64,000 bases of DNA from Archangium violaceum Cb vi76 (GTDB lineage Bacteria > Myxococcota > Myxococcia > Myxococcales > Myxococcaceae): assembly GCF_000733295.1 (NCBI RefSeq), contig NZ_JPMI01000079.1, forward strand, positions 1 to 64,000, given 5' to 3'. This document shows positions 11,103-20,915 of the stretch, one piece after another. A program made the position numbers and the translations under genes. The stretch's first letter is position 1. Each line of letters opens with the position of its first letter. The notes beneath the pieces are model-generated. The model saw nothing but the letters and a program-made list of their open reading frames with translations, was not told where the DNA came from and did no database searches.

Positions 11103-11372
11103 CTACAGCGAGTTCTTCAGCTCCTTGGCGGGCCGGAAGCCGATCGTCTTCGAGGCCTTGAGCTTCATCATCTCGTTGGTCTGCGGGTTGCGGATCTTCC
11201 GCGCCTTGCGGGAGCGGACCGACCAGGTGCCGAAGCCGGGGTAGCTGAAGCGCTGGTCCTTCTTCACCGCCTTGCCGATGTTGGCGAAGACGATGTCGAG
11301 AATCTCGGCCGCCGACTTCTTCGTCAGCCGCGACTGCGCCGCCACCGCCTCCACGAGCTCTGCCTTGGTCAT
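11103..11372 (-). CDS. HU/IHF-family DNA-binding protein
   Basis: An 89-residue histone-like protein that bends and compacts DNA. It has MTKAELVEAVA, the GFG turn (YPGFGTWSVRSRKAR) and the NPQTNEMMKLKASK arm with GFRPAKELK at the end, the full HU signature. The ATG at 11372 follows GGAGAGAG and matches the family start, whereas the frame extends upstream without conserved sequence. A TTGACA -35 element and a palindrome lie upstream (separate entries). Whether it acts as HU or as a specialised paralogue cannot be told. Confidence 0.95.
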   Translation of the reverse strand: MTKAELVEAVAAQSRLTKKSAAEILDIVFANIGKAVKKDQRFSYPGFGTWSVRSRKARKIRNPQTNEMMKLKASKTIGFRPAKELKNSL

Positions 11373-11419
11373 CCGCGCTCTCTCCGTCTCCGTCAGCGTT
11401 GAAATTCGAAAGTCCGAGG

Positions 11420-11457
11420 TTGGTAACAAATCGCTCTTTTGTCTGTCAATGCTGACA
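11420..11457 (-). promoter_or_regulatory. Candidate promoter and operator of the HU gene
   Basis: On the minus strand a perfect TTGACA (11449-11444) is followed after 18 bases by TACCAA, a weak -10. The -35 overlaps the inverted repeat TGTCA-ATGC-TGACA (11444-11457), so a dimeric repressor could block it. The promoter is inferred from sequence alone. Confidence 0.45.
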
Positions 11458-11568
11458 ACCATTGCGAGGCCGGTAGATCGGCCTCCGCGTGATCCGCGAG
11501 GAATTTGACGGCTCGCCGGGCTCCTCTAGAGAGGAGAAGCCGTCCCGCGCCCCTCTGGAGACGAGCGC

Positions 11569-11588
11569 CGTGGGTCTCATGACCCACG
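11569..11588. repeat. Perfect inverted repeat, 8-bp stem
   Basis: CGTGGGTC and GACCCACG are separated by TCAT. It lies between divergent genes and is followed about 20 bases on by a T-rich run. It could be an operator or an RNA hairpin. Confidence 0.5.
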
Positions 11589-11702
11589 AGGTGTGGATGT
11601 GATCGATTGAGAGGGTTTTTCTTTGTCATTTCGATCATTTGCGCGACGCCTTCTGATCCAGACGGGCATGGAAGGCCGGCAGGTAATAGTGTGTGCGATC
11701 GA

Positions 11703-13145
11703 ATGCTCCGCTGCCTGCTGATGATCTGCTGCCTGACGTTTCCGGCCTGCCGTGCAACCGCCGGGATGATCGCCCCCGTCTCGCCCGCCGGACCCACCGA
11801 GGTGTGGGTCGACGGGGTCTGGCGCGAGGCCGGGGACGGGTCGCGGGCGCGGCCCTTCACCTCCCTTCACGAGGTGCTGGCACGGGGCCTGGGCGGGGGT
11901 ACTCCCGTCCGGGTGCATCTGGCGCCGGGTCGCTACGCGGGGCCCTTCGTCCTGCCCGCCGGGGTGGAGCTCATGGGGGCAGGGGAGGGCTCGGTGCTGC
12001 ACGGGGCGGGGACGGAGCCGGTGATCCGGGCACTGGAAGGGGTCCGCTCGAAGGACCTGGTGATCGAGGGCGGAACCTGGGGCCTGGAGGCGGCGGGTGC
12101 GGTGAGGCTGGAGGCGGTGCGCTTCCGGGGGCAGGGCCAGGGAGGGGTGCGGATGGAGTCGGGGCAGCTCACGGTGGAGGGAGGCGGCCTCGAGGCGGAG
12201 GGGACGGGGGCGGTGGGGGTGCTGCTGGGGGCGGGCGCGCGCGCGGAGGTGCGCGAGGCCACGTTCACGGGCTCCTTCCGGCGGGGTATGGAGGCGAGGA
12301 ACGCGGAGGCGGAGCTGGAGTCGGTGCGTTTCCGGGGGCCCCAGACGGCGCTCTACCAGGAGGCGGGGCGGGTGCGGCTGCGGCACGTGTCGGTGGAGGG
12401 GGGACGCGAGGTGGGCCTCTTCGTCCAGCGGGGCACGCTGCGGCTCGAGGACGTCACCGTCACCGGACACGAGTATGGGCTCCAGTCCATGAAGGCCACG
12501 CTGGAGGGGCGGGGCTTCACCTCGGTGCGGGCGCTCCGGGCGGGTGTGGCGCTCGTGGGCTCCCAGGTGGAACTGGAGGACACGGTGGTGCTGGGCAGTG
12601 GTCCCTTTGGAGGGGTGTCGCTGGTGGCCTCGGAGACGGTGCTGCGCGGCCTCCGGGTGGATGGGGCGGAGGAGTACGGCGTCATGGCCACGCGCGGGCG
12701 GCTCCGGCTGGAGCGGGCGGTCCTCACCCGGCTGACGACGCGAGATGGGGAGTCGGGGGACGGGCTGCACCTGCGAGACACCCAGGTGGAGGTGGAGGGC
12801 CTCGTGGTGCGTCAGGCCTCGGGCGTGGGCGTATTGGCGGCGCAGGGCGCCCAGGTGGTGCTGCGCGAGGCCTCGCTGGAGTCATGCCAGGAGGCCGGGG
12901 TATGGGCGGAGACCCTGGGCCAGGTGACGGCCGTGGGCCTGGAGGTGCGAGGCTCCCGTGGGCCCGCGCTGGTCGCCATGGTGGACGGAGTGCTGCGGGT
13001 GGACGCGCTCACGGCGAGGGACAACGCCGCGGGGCTCGTGATGGCCGATTGTGAGGGCTCCACCGGGGTGACGCTGGGCCGCGTGACGGGTCAGGGCAGG
13101 GAGACGGGGCCCCGGCTGGCCTGTGTGGCGAGCGTCTCTCCCTGA
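11703..13145 (+). CDS. Right-handed beta-helix lipoprotein
   Basis: A 480-residue exported protein. MLRCLLMICCLTFPAC is a lipoprotein-type signal. From about residue 35 (DGSRARPFTSLHEVL) it has the start typical of DUF1565/pectate-lyase-like surface proteins. More than ten coils follow, with periodic short strands such as VRLEAVRFRG, VRLRHVSVEGG and LRLERAVL, diagnostic of a parallel beta-helix. No catalytic carbohydrate-lyase residues were recognised, so a binding or structural cell-surface role is inferred. The ATG at 11703 is chosen to begin the signal peptide. Its last 55 bases overlap the convergent hydrolase gene. Confidence 0.8.
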   Translation: MLRCLLMICCLTFPACRATAGMIAPVSPAGPTEVWVDGVWREAGDGSRARPFTSLHEVLARGLGGGTPVRVHLAPGRYAGPFVLPAGVELMGAGEGSVLHGAGTEPVIRALEGVRSKDLVIEGGTWGLEAAGAVRLEAVRFRGQGQGGVRMESGQLTVEGGGLEAEGTGAVGVLLGAGARAEVREATFTGSFRRGMEARNAEAELESVRFRGPQTALYQEAGRVRLRHVSVEGGREVGLFVQRGTLRLEDVTVTGHEYGLQSMKATLEGRGFTSVRALRAGVALVGSQVELEDTVVLGSGPFGGVSLVASETVLRGLRVDGAEEYGVMATRGRLRLERAVLTRLTTRDGESGDGLHLRDTQVEVEGLVVRQASGVGVLAAQGAQVVLREASLESCQEAGVWAETLGQVTAVGLEVRGSRGPALVAMVDGVLRVDALTARDNAAGLVMADCEGSTGVTLGRVTGQGRETGPRLACVASVSP

Positions 13146-14236
13146 GCCAGGGGCGTGGCGTGGGCCACCAGCCAGTCGCGGATCTCCGGGTGGACCTCGA
13201 TGGGAGCGCCCGTGCCGAAGAGCAGATCTCCATGCCCGTAGTTCATCTTGTCGCCGCGCTCGCAGCCGAAGACGTGGAGCTTCTTGTCCGATGAGCCCAC
13301 CAGCTCGAACTGCGCGCGCAGGTTCTTCGGCGAGGCGAGCCGGTCCATGCTCCCGCCCATCACCATCACCGGCAGCGAGAGCCTGGCGAGCCCCGCGCGC
13401 CAGTCCACGCTCCCGTCGAAGGAGCGGAAGGCGTCGTGGTCGATCCAATCCCGGAACTGCCGCAGCACGTTGCGGCTCATCGACGCCATCATGTTCGCGT
13501 AGACCTTGCGCTGGGTGGGCGGGGGGATGTGCCTCGGGTTGATGATGACGTCGGACAGGGGCAGGGTGACGTAGCCGAGGAAGGGCGCCATCGAGCGGCT
13601 CAGCCACTCGTTGCGGAAGCCGCGCGGCCACGAGGCCCGGCTGCCCACGTGGCTGAGCCGGCGGATGAGCGGATCCGGCGGGAAGAAGACCGGAGCGCCC
13701 AGGGCGAGCAGTCCCGCGAGCTTCTCTTCCGCGGGCCCCTGCGCCACCGCGTAGCCCACGAGTGCTCCCAGCGAGTGGCCCACCCAGAGGGCGCGCCGGG
13801 CCCCCGTCTGGGCGAGGGCCAGCTCGATGAGGGCGGGCCCGTCCTGGGCGACGAAGTCATCCACCGTGACGTCGGGCCAGCGGCGGCCCGGGGGCGAGGG
13901 GCGCGAGTGGCCGATGCCGCGCCACTCCACGCTGAAGCAGTCGAAGCCGGCCTCGGACAGGGCGTGGGCGAGGGAATAGGGCGGCTCGAAGTCGAAGGTG
14001 CACCGGTTGGCGGCGAGCCCGTGGCACAGCAACACCGGCTCCTCGAAGCGCCGGTGGGCGGCGCGGCGCACGTGGACAGTCAACTCCCACCCATCCTGGC
14101 AGCGGACCTTCAACCGCTCGGGCTCGGACGTGCGCAGGCGGTACCACCGGCGAACGGCGAGCACCCACAGACCGTTGATACCCAACAGGGTGACTACGGC
14201 GAGCAATACCCAGGATGTCCAACGCACCGCGTCCAT
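13091..14236 (-). CDS. Membrane-anchored alpha/beta hydrolase
   Basis: A 381-residue protein with one N-terminal membrane segment (WVLLAVVTLLGINGLWVLAV) and an alpha/beta hydrolase domain. The oxyanion segment LLCHGLAANR and nucleophile elbow GHSLG are clear, with candidate acid (GGSMD) and histidine (NYGHGD) near the end. The layout resembles poly(3-hydroxyalkanoate) synthase or lipase-like hydrolases, but the substrate cannot be set. The ATG at 14236 has a GGAGGG ribosome binding site. It is transcribed divergently from pssA, and its 3' end overlaps the beta-helix gene. Confidence 0.88.
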   Translation of the reverse strand: MDAVRWTSWVLLAVVTLLGINGLWVLAVRRWYRLRTSEPERLKVRCQDGWELTVHVRRAAHRRFEEPVLLCHGLAANRCTFDFEPPYSLAHALSEAGFDCFSVEWRGIGHSRPSPPGRRWPDVTVDDFVAQDGPALIELALAQTGARRALWVGHSLGALVGYAVAQGPAEEKLAGLLALGAPVFFPPDPLIRRLSHVGSRASWPRGFRNEWLSRSMAPFLGYVTLPLSDVIINPRHIPPPTQRKVYANMMASMSRNVLRQFRDWIDHDAFRSFDGSVDWRAGLARLSLPVMVMGGSMDRLASPKNLRAQFELVGSSDKKLHVFGCERGDKMNYGHGDLLFGTGAPIEVHPEIRDWLVAHATPLAQGETLATQASRGPVSLP

Positions 14237-14269
14237 CGGCCCTCCGCGAAGACCGGGCAAATAAAACCC

Positions 14270-14278
14270 TGATATGAT
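14270..14278 (+). promoter_or_regulatory. Candidate extended -10 promoter of pssA
   Basis: TG-A-TATGAT (extended -10, five of six matches to TATAAT) lies about 60 bases before the pssA start in an AT-richer pocket. No good -35 is seen, which is usual for extended -10 promoters. Confidence 0.4.
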
Positions 14279-14338
14279 TCGTTCTCCCCCGGCTTTCACC
14301 GGAACGGCCAGTGGCCAACACATGGAGTCAGGAGAACG

Positions 14339-15181
14339 ATGAGACCCCACAAGTTGATGTTCGTCCTGCCCAACCTGTTCACGGTCTCCTCCATCCTCTG
14401 TGGCTTCTACGCCATGATCCTCTGCGCGGGGCAGCCGGGCCCGGCGCAGTTCAATCAGGCGGCCCTGTCCATCCTCTTCGCCATGTTCTTCGACGGGTTC
14501 GACGGCCGTGTCGCCCGCCTGACGAAGACGCAGAGCGACTTCGGGATGCAGCTCGACAGCCTGGCGGACGTCATCTCGTTTGGCGCCGCGCCTGCCCTGT
14601 TGGTCTACAAGTGGGCACTCGAGCCCCTGGGTTTCCTGGGAATGTTCCTCTCCTTCGCCTTCGCGGCCTGTGGGGCGCTGCGGCTCGCGCGCTTCAACGT
14701 GCTGGCCATGCGCAGCCCCCAGGGCGGTGGCGGGAGCTTCTTCGTGGGCCTGCCCATCCCGCTGGCCGCCGGCGTGCTCGTGTCGATGATCATCGCCCAC
14801 CATGCCGCCACGGCGGGTGAGGTGCTCGAGGACTCGGCCCGGGGCCCCGTGGCGGTGGCGGCGACGCTGCTGGCGCTGCTGATGGTGTCCACCGTTCGCT
14901 ACCGGACCTTCAAGGATCTGCGGCTGTCGCGCCGTTCGGCCTTCGTCCTGATGCTGGTGCTCGCCAGTGGCGTGGTCATCGGCACCCACTTCCACCCGGC
15001 CTACGTGCTGGTGGCCTACTCGTTCGCCTACCTCGCCTTCGGTCTCGTGGAGTCCGCCTTCCTGGTGCGCAACCGGCTCGTGGCCCGGAAGATGGGGCGG
15101 GGCGCCGTTGCCGCGGCCGTCCTCGAGGAGGACGACGACGAGCTGGACGACGAGGACGAGGACGACGGGAAGGTGGCGTAG
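14339..15181 (+). CDS. pssA: CDP-diacylglycerol--serine O-phosphatidyltransferase
   Basis: Makes phosphatidylserine, the precursor of phosphatidylethanolamine, in the inner membrane. It carries the CDP-alcohol phosphatidyltransferase signature D-G-x2-A-R-x8-G-x3-D-x3-D (DGRVARLTKTQSDFGMQLDSLAD, shown in parts as DGRVAR, G and D-SLA-D) within a multi-spanning protein of 280 residues. The N-terminal LPNLFTVSSILCGF segment is typical of type II PssA. The C-terminus ends in an unusual acidic run (EEDDDELDDEDEDD). The ribosome binding site GGAG lies seven bases before the ATG. Confidence 0.93.
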   Translation: MRPHKLMFVLPNLFTVSSILCGFYAMILCAGQPGPAQFNQAALSILFAMFFDGFDGRVARLTKTQSDFGMQLDSLADVISFGAAPALLVYKWALEPLGFLGMFLSFAFAACGALRLARFNVLAMRSPQGGGGSFFVGLPIPLAAGVLVSMIIAHHAATAGEVLEDSARGPVAVAATLLALLMVSTVRYRTFKDLRLSRRSAFVLMLVLASGVVIGTHFHPAYVLVAYSFAYLAFGLVESAFLVRNRLVARKMGRGAVAAAVLEEDDDELDDEDEDDGKVA

Positions 15182-15237
15182 GCGCGCCCGTATCTGCGCG
15201 TGCCGGAGACGGCGGGTGCGGCTAGGATGCGCCGCCC

Positions 15238-16503
15238 ATGCGCGTCGAGCTGCTGTGCACCGGTGACGAGCTCGTCACCGGACTGACCACCGATACCAAC
15301 AGCCCGTACCTGGAGGCGCGGCTCTTCGAGCTGGGCCTCAAGGTCACGCGGGTGGTGCTGGTGGGGGACGTTCGTGAGGACATCACCGGGGCCTTGAAGG
15401 AGGCCGCCCACCGGGCGGACGTGGTCATCGTCTCGGGAGGGCTGGGTCCCACCGCGGATGACTTCACCGCCGAGTGCGCCGCCGCGGCCGCGGGTGTGCC
15501 GCTCGTCGAGGACGCGCGGACGCTCCAGTTCCTGCGCGAGCGGGCCAGGAAGCAGGGCCGGGAGCTGCTGCCCAACGTGGCGCGCATGGCGCTGGTGCCC
15601 CAGGGTTCGGAGGTGGTGCTCAACCCGGTGGGAGCCGCGCCCCTGTTCATCGTGAGGATGGGCGGCTGCCGGCTCTTCTTCCTGCCGGGCGTGCCGCGCG
15701 AGTACCGGGCGCTGGTGGACGGCGAGGTGTTGCCGCGCGTGCGCGAGGAGCTGGAGAAGCGGCCGGGGCGCACGTACCGGGCCTTCCGCCTGCTGCGCAC
15801 GGTGGGCCTCCCCGAGTCCGTGCTGGACGCGCGTGTGACCCCGCTGGCGGCGGCGCACCCGCGGGTGGTGTTCGGCTTCCGCACGCACGCGCCGGAGAAC
15901 CAGCTCAAGCTGATGGCGGAGGCCCCCTCGCGGGCCGAGGCCGATGCCGCCCTGGCCGCCGCCGAGAAGGCCGCTCGCCAGGAGCTGGGCCTGGCGGTGT
16001 ACGGCGCGGACGGGGACACCTATCCCGTCGTGCTGGCGAAGCTGCTGACGGAGGCGAAGGCCACGCTGTCGCTCGCGGAGAGCTGCACGGGAGGCCTCAT
16101 CGCGGCGCAGCTCACCGGGGTGTCCGGTGCGAGCAACTTCCTGCTGGGTGGAGCGGTCGTCTACACCGAGCCGATGAAGACGGCCTGGGCCGGGGTACCG
16201 CCCGAGCTGCTGGCCACGTACGGCGCGGTGTCGAGGCCGGTGGCGGTGGCCATGGCCGAGGGCATCCGGGCCGCGTGCGGGACGACCCATGGCCTGTCGG
16301 TGACGGGCTTCGCGGGCCCGACGGGGGGCACCCCCGAGGATCCGGTGGGCACCGTCTACTGTGCGCTCGCCACGGAGGGGGCTCCCACCCGCTGTGAGCG
16401 TTTCTCCATTGCTGGTGATCGGGACCTCGTGCGCCTGTTCGCCGCCTCGTACGCGCTCGAGCTGCTGCGTGAGCGCCTGTTGACCCCTTCTTCCGCCCCA
16501 TGA
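15238..16503 (+). CDS. cinA: CinA family protein (nicotinamide-nucleotide amidase)
   Basis: A full-length 421-residue two-domain CinA. The N-terminal MoaB/MogA-like domain shows CTGDELVTG and SGGLGPTADD. The C-terminal domain shows SLAESCTGG and VTGFAGPTGGTPEDPVGTVY, the pyridine nucleotide deamidase motifs. The family recycles NMN to nicotinate mononucleotide and hydrolyses ADP-ribose; roles in competence belong to Gram-positives. It overlaps the next gene by four bases (ATGA), so the two are translationally coupled. Confidence 0.95.
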   Translation: MRVELLCTGDELVTGLTTDTNSPYLEARLFELGLKVTRVVLVGDVREDITGALKEAAHRADVVIVSGGLGPTADDFTAECAAAAAGVPLVEDARTLQFLRERARKQGRELLPNVARMALVPQGSEVVLNPVGAAPLFIVRMGGCRLFFLPGVPREYRALVDGEVLPRVREELEKRPGRTYRAFRLLRTVGLPESVLDARVTPLAAAHPRVVFGFRTHAPENQLKLMAEAPSRAEADAALAAAEKAARQELGLAVYGADGDTYPVVLAKLLTEAKATLSLAESCTGGLIAAQLTGVSGASNFLLGGAVVYTEPMKTAWAGVPPELLATYGAVSRPVAVAMAEGIRAACGTTHGLSVTGFAGPTGGTPEDPVGTVYCALATEGAPTRCERFSIAGDRDLVRLFAASYALELLRERLLTPSSAP

Positions 16504-17972
16504 GCCGCTCCAAGTCCAAGCGTCCCAAGCAGTCCTCCGCGCCGGCGCCCGAGTCCGCGCCGTCCGCCGCATCGGCCAGCGAGCCCCGGCCGGCCCCACC
16601 GGAGTCCACCACCCCCGAGCGGCCCGTGGAGCCCTCCGTGTCCACGGGAGCGTCAGGTGGAGTCGCGGGAGCCGCGTTGAGGATCTGGCTCTCGGCGTAC
16701 CGGGTGGAGGTGGTGCTCTTCCTGGTGAGCTTCGTGGTGTTGGCCAGCTTCAGCTCGCAGCGTTTCCTGCGGCAGAGCGAGGCGCCGCACTTCGTGTACC
16801 AGTCGAAGGCGTGGCTGGAGGGGAGGCTGGACCTGGACCCCGAGGTGCTGCCCAACCTGGAGGACTGGGCGTGCGTGCGGGAGGTGGCGGGGGAGAAGGT
16901 CCGGTGCGAGGGCCGGGTGAGGCCGGGGGACCGCTGGTTCGTGAGCTTCCCGTCGTTCCCCGCGGTGGTGATGCTGCCCTTCGTGGCGCTGCACGGCTAC
17001 CAGTTCAACGACACCTCGTTCGGGGTCATCGTCGGGGCGCTGGCGGTGGCGCTCTTCTACTCGCTGCTGCGCTTCCTCGCGAAGGAGGGAGAGACGTCGA
17101 GGGACCGTACGGAGAACATCGGCCTGGCGCTGACATTGGCCTTCGGCACGCTCTTCTTCTACGCGGCCATCCGGGGCGAGGTGTGGTTCAGCGCGGAAGT
17201 GATGGGCGTGGTCTTCACGTGCCTCTACGTGCGCAACGCGGTGCGGGCCCACCGCCCGGTGCTCGCGGGACTGTTCTTCTCCATGGCCACGCTCACCCGC
17301 ACGCCGCTGCTGTTCTCCGGGCTCTTCTTCGTGCTGGAGGCGCTGTGCCCGGGACCGGACCGGCTCGGGCAGCTCAAGGCACTGGGCGAGCACTGGAAGC
17401 CGGTGGTGCGCAAGCTGGGCCTGTTCGCGCTCGGGGCCGCGCCGCTCGCGCTGCTGGCGGCGGCCTACAACGTCTACCGCTTCGGCAGCCCGGGCGAGTT
17501 CGGCCACGCGTTCCTCTACAACAACCGCGTCAACGTGGACATCGACCGCTGGGGCCTGTTCGATCCGGTCTACCTGTCGCGCAACCTGGAGGCGGCCTTC
17601 TTCAAGTTGCCGAAGGTCTCTTTCAATCCGCTGCGGCTGGGCTACGACCCGCATGGCCTGTCGCTGCTGCTGACGTTGCCGCTGCTCGTCTTCCTGGTGG
17701 TGCCGAAGCTGAGGCCGCGCCTGCACTGGCCGCTGTGGCTCACCGTGGCCGTGACGGCGCTGCCCGGGCTCTTCTACCAGAACACCGGGTACATGCAGTT
17801 CGGCTTCCGGTTCAGCATCGATTACACGCCCTACCTGCTGTTGCTCTTCGCCATCGGTGGCTGGTCCCTGCGAAATCGCGCGGTGCAGGCCGTGGTGGTG
17901 CTCGGCGTGCTGGTGAATTTCTGGGGCGCGGTGGCCTTCCGTGGCTACACCGAGCTTGTCCGGAACTGGTAG
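16500..17972 (+). CDS. Polytopic membrane protein, GT-C glycosyltransferase-like
   Basis: A 490-residue protein. About 65 Ser/Pro/Ala-rich cytoplasmic residues come first, then about ten hydrophobic segments. After the first segment comes APHFVYQSKAWLEGRLDL, a loop typical of GT-C/PMT-like membrane enzymes in which an acidic residue acts on a lipid-linked sugar. No family name can be fixed. Start-stop overlap with cinA (ATGA) indicates one operon. The first-loop acidic residue and the long luminal-type loop (DWACVREVAGEK) are the main evidence for an enzyme rather than a transporter. Confidence 0.72.
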   Translation: MSRSKSKRPKQSSAPAPESAPSAASASEPRPAPPESTTPERPVEPSVSTGASGGVAGAALRIWLSAYRVEVVLFLVSFVVLASFSSQRFLRQSEAPHFVYQSKAWLEGRLDLDPEVLPNLEDWACVREVAGEKVRCEGRVRPGDRWFVSFPSFPAVVMLPFVALHGYQFNDTSFGVIVGALAVALFYSLLRFLAKEGETSRDRTENIGLALTLAFGTLFFYAAIRGEVWFSAEVMGVVFTCLYVRNAVRAHRPVLAGLFFSMATLTRTPLLFSGLFFVLEALCPGPDRLGQLKALGEHWKPVVRKLGLFALGAAPLALLAAAYNVYRFGSPGEFGHAFLYNNRVNVDIDRWGLFDPVYLSRNLEAAFFKLPKVSFNPLRLGYDPHGLSLLLTLPLLVFLVVPKLRPRLHWPLWLTVAVTALPGLFYQNTGYMQFGFRFSIDYTPYLLLLFAIGGWSLRNRAVQAVVVLGVLVNFWGAVAFRGYTELVRNW

Positions 17973-18024
17973 GGCCGGGCACGTGGGCTTGACCGGCCGC
18001 CCTCGGGCGAGCAGATAACGAGAC

Positions 18025-18549
18025 GTGACTCAACCGCCCTCAGGACCCACACCTCCCTCGGGACCGCCGCCCCCGGGCAAGCGCTGGCACACCCGCGAGG
18101 ACAGCGGCATCCGGCTCGATGCGCGGCTGCGCTGGTGGCACGACGACGAGCCCATCGAGCACCCGCGCATCATCGAGCTCTTCAACAGCTCGCTGGTGCT
18201 CGACGAGCAGGGCCGCTACCAGCTCCAGATTGGCCAGGACTGGTGCTTCATCCAGGTGGAGGACGCCGCCTACGAGGTGCGCACCGTGGATGTCACCCCG
18301 GACGAGCGCGTGTCCGTGCGCCTGAGCGATCGCACTGCCGAGGCGCTCGAGCCAGACACCCTCGGCGTGGACTCCGAGGGCGTCCTCACCTGCCGGGTCA
18401 AACGCGGCCGGGCGAAGGCGCGCTTCTCCCGGGATGCCCAGTACCAGCTCGGCGAGCTGATGGAGCAGGGCGAGGACGGCCGCCTGTATCTGCGTGCCGG
18501 CCAGCGCCGCCTCGCGGTGCCCGTGTCGCTCGAGTCCCTGGGCGCCTGA
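18025..18549 (+). CDS. DUF1285 family protein
   Basis: A 174-residue soluble protein matching DUF1285 by its layout: RLRWWHDDEPIEHPRI, then LFNSSLVLDEQGRYQL, the IQVEDAAYEV strand and a second similar beta unit. The family is widespread in Proteobacteria and has no established activity. The start is GTG at 18025 with a weak ribosome binding site. The N-terminus is Pro-rich (PPSGPTPPSGPPPPG) and may be disordered. It is followed by a palindromic repeat element and then the convergent recA gene. Confidence 0.8.
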   Translation: MTQPPSGPTPPSGPPPPGKRWHTREDSGIRLDARLRWWHDDEPIEHPRIIELFNSSLVLDEQGRYQLQIGQDWCFIQVEDAAYEVRTVDVTPDERVSVRLSDRTAEALEPDTLGVDSEGVLTCRVKRGRAKARFSRDAQYQLGELMEQGEDGRLYLRAGQRRLAVPVSLESLGA

Positions 18550-18573
18550 ACTCCATCAGCAAAGTGAGCGAAG

Positions 18574-18719
18574 ATATCCCCTCTCCCCTCGGGAGAGGGT
18601 CAGGGTGAGGGTTCCCGAGCCCGTTCTTCAACCCGTGACCCATATTGGGGACAGGGGGTTCAACCCGGGATGCGTGGCACCCTCACCCCGTCCCTCTCCC
18701 GGAGGGCGAGGGGAGAGGG
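18574..18719. repeat. Dispersed palindromic repeat, copy A
   Basis: Two inverted units (about 18574-18612 and 18679-18719) built on CTCTCCC...GGGAGAGGGTCAGGGTGAGGG, with a middle containing GGGGGTTCAACCCGGG. It lies exactly between the convergent DUF1285 and recA genes. Closely related elements occur at 34876-35022, 38765-38869 and 62371-62410. Confidence 0.85.
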
Positions 18720-18767
18720 TCACGGTCAGCGCATGGAGCGCTCCTTCGTGGACTGCCCTGAAGGGGC

Positions 18768-19817
<1,050 letters not shown>

Positions 19818-20020
19818 GTCGCTCCTCGCCGCCCTTGTTGAGTGGGGCTTCGCCTCGGAGCCGGAATGGCCCGGGCGTGCCGCGAGGAGCATGAGCAACA
19901 GCCGTGCCGTGCTTCGCTCACTCGGAGCGCGTGGCGCGGAGGGGTCTCATCTGGCGCGAAGGGTCCCGCACGGTGGAACGGTGGGGTTCACGGGGGAGGA
20001 GGCGCGCTGGGGAAAGGCGC

Positions 20021-20815
20021 TCAGGCGGGCGTCTCGGAGAGGCCATCGTCGCTTCCGGCCGTGAGCGCGTCCTGGGGCACGCCGCCCTCACCGCCGATGT
20101 CCCGGTGGAGCTGGATGATGATGTCCCGCACCTCGTTCATGAGGGCCTCGCGCTGGGGTCCCTTGCGTCCCGCGGTGGCGATGGGCTGGCCCACCTTCAC
20201 GCGGATGGAGTGGCGCCGCAGCCGGATGCTGCCTCGGGGGAGCATTCCGCGCGTGCCCTCGATGGCCATCGGGATGATGGGCACTCCGGCTTCCACGGCC
20301 AGCGCGAACGAGCCCTTCTTGAAGGGGAGGATGCGCCCGTCCATCGAGCGGGTGCCCTCGGGGAAGGCGAGGATGTTGGAGCCGGCGCGGATGCGCTCGC
20401 CCGCCTGCTTGAGGCTGCGCATGGCCTCACGCCGGTTGGAGCGGTTGAGGAAGATCATCCCCGTGCCCGCCATGAACCAGCCGAGGAAGGGAATCCACTT
20501 GAGCACGTGCTTGGCGATGAAGCGGATGTTCACGGGAATCACCGCGAAGGCCACGGGGATGTCGAAGGCGGACTGGTGATTCATCAGGAAGATGTGGGGC
20601 TTGCTCCAGTCGACGTCCGGCAGGGGCTCCACGAGCAGGGGCGAGCCGGTGATGTGCCAGTGCATGGGGGCCCAGAAACGCCGCGCCATCATCAGGGGCA
20701 CCTCGCCGTTGAGGGTGAGGATCGCCGCCAGCCCGGACACGGTAATCCAGAACACCAGCCACAGGACGAGGAAGACGGCCTGGAAGAGTGCGATGAGGGG
20801 TGACAGGAGCTTCAT
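20021..20815 (-). CDS. plsC: 1-acyl-sn-glycerol-3-phosphate acyltransferase
   Basis: A membrane-bound acyltransferase (264 residues) making phosphatidic acid. It has an N-terminal hydrophobic segment, the catalytic HX4D (NHQSAFD), the FLNRSNR block and the FPEGTRS acceptor-binding motif. The ATG at 20815 has AGAAGG at good spacing and is preferred over a TTG eight codons earlier. pssA and plsY, also phospholipid genes, lie elsewhere in the window and not in one operon. It is divergent from the NDH-2 gene. Confidence 0.93.
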   Translation of the reverse strand: MKLLSPLIALFQAVFLVLWLVFWITVSGLAAILTLNGEVPLMMARRFWAPMHWHITGSPLLVEPLPDVDWSKPHIFLMNHQSAFDIPVAFAVIPVNIRFIAKHVLKWIPFLGWFMAGTGMIFLNRSNRREAMRSLKQAGERIRAGSNILAFPEGTRSMDGRILPFKKGSFALAVEAGVPIIPMAIEGTRGMLPRGSIRLRRHSIRVKVGQPIATAGRKGPQREALMNEVRDIIIQLHRDIGGEGGVPQDALTAGSDDGLSETPA

Positions 20816-20915
20816 CACCCGGCCTTCTAGCTCGCCCAATCAACGGCGGGTACGGGGTAGAGGCGGTGACGTCGATTGCCTTGAAGTTGCGCCGACCGGG
20901 AGGAACATCCTGAAC

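Larger units (their letters stand above)
11373..11702. other. Intergenic region between HU and the beta-helix lipoprotein
   Basis: A 330-base divergent gap. It holds the HU promoter candidate, a 6-bp-stem hairpin (11521-11536, CTCCTC/GAGGAG) and a perfect 8-bp-stem hairpin at 11569-11588. An AT-rich patch (11607-11655) probably contains the promoter of the downstream lipoprotein. No small gene was recognised. Confidence 0.5.

Noticed and set aside
19818-20020. SOS (LexA) box upstream of recA
   Set aside because: I looked for CTGT-N8-ACAG or similar palindromes and found none convincing.
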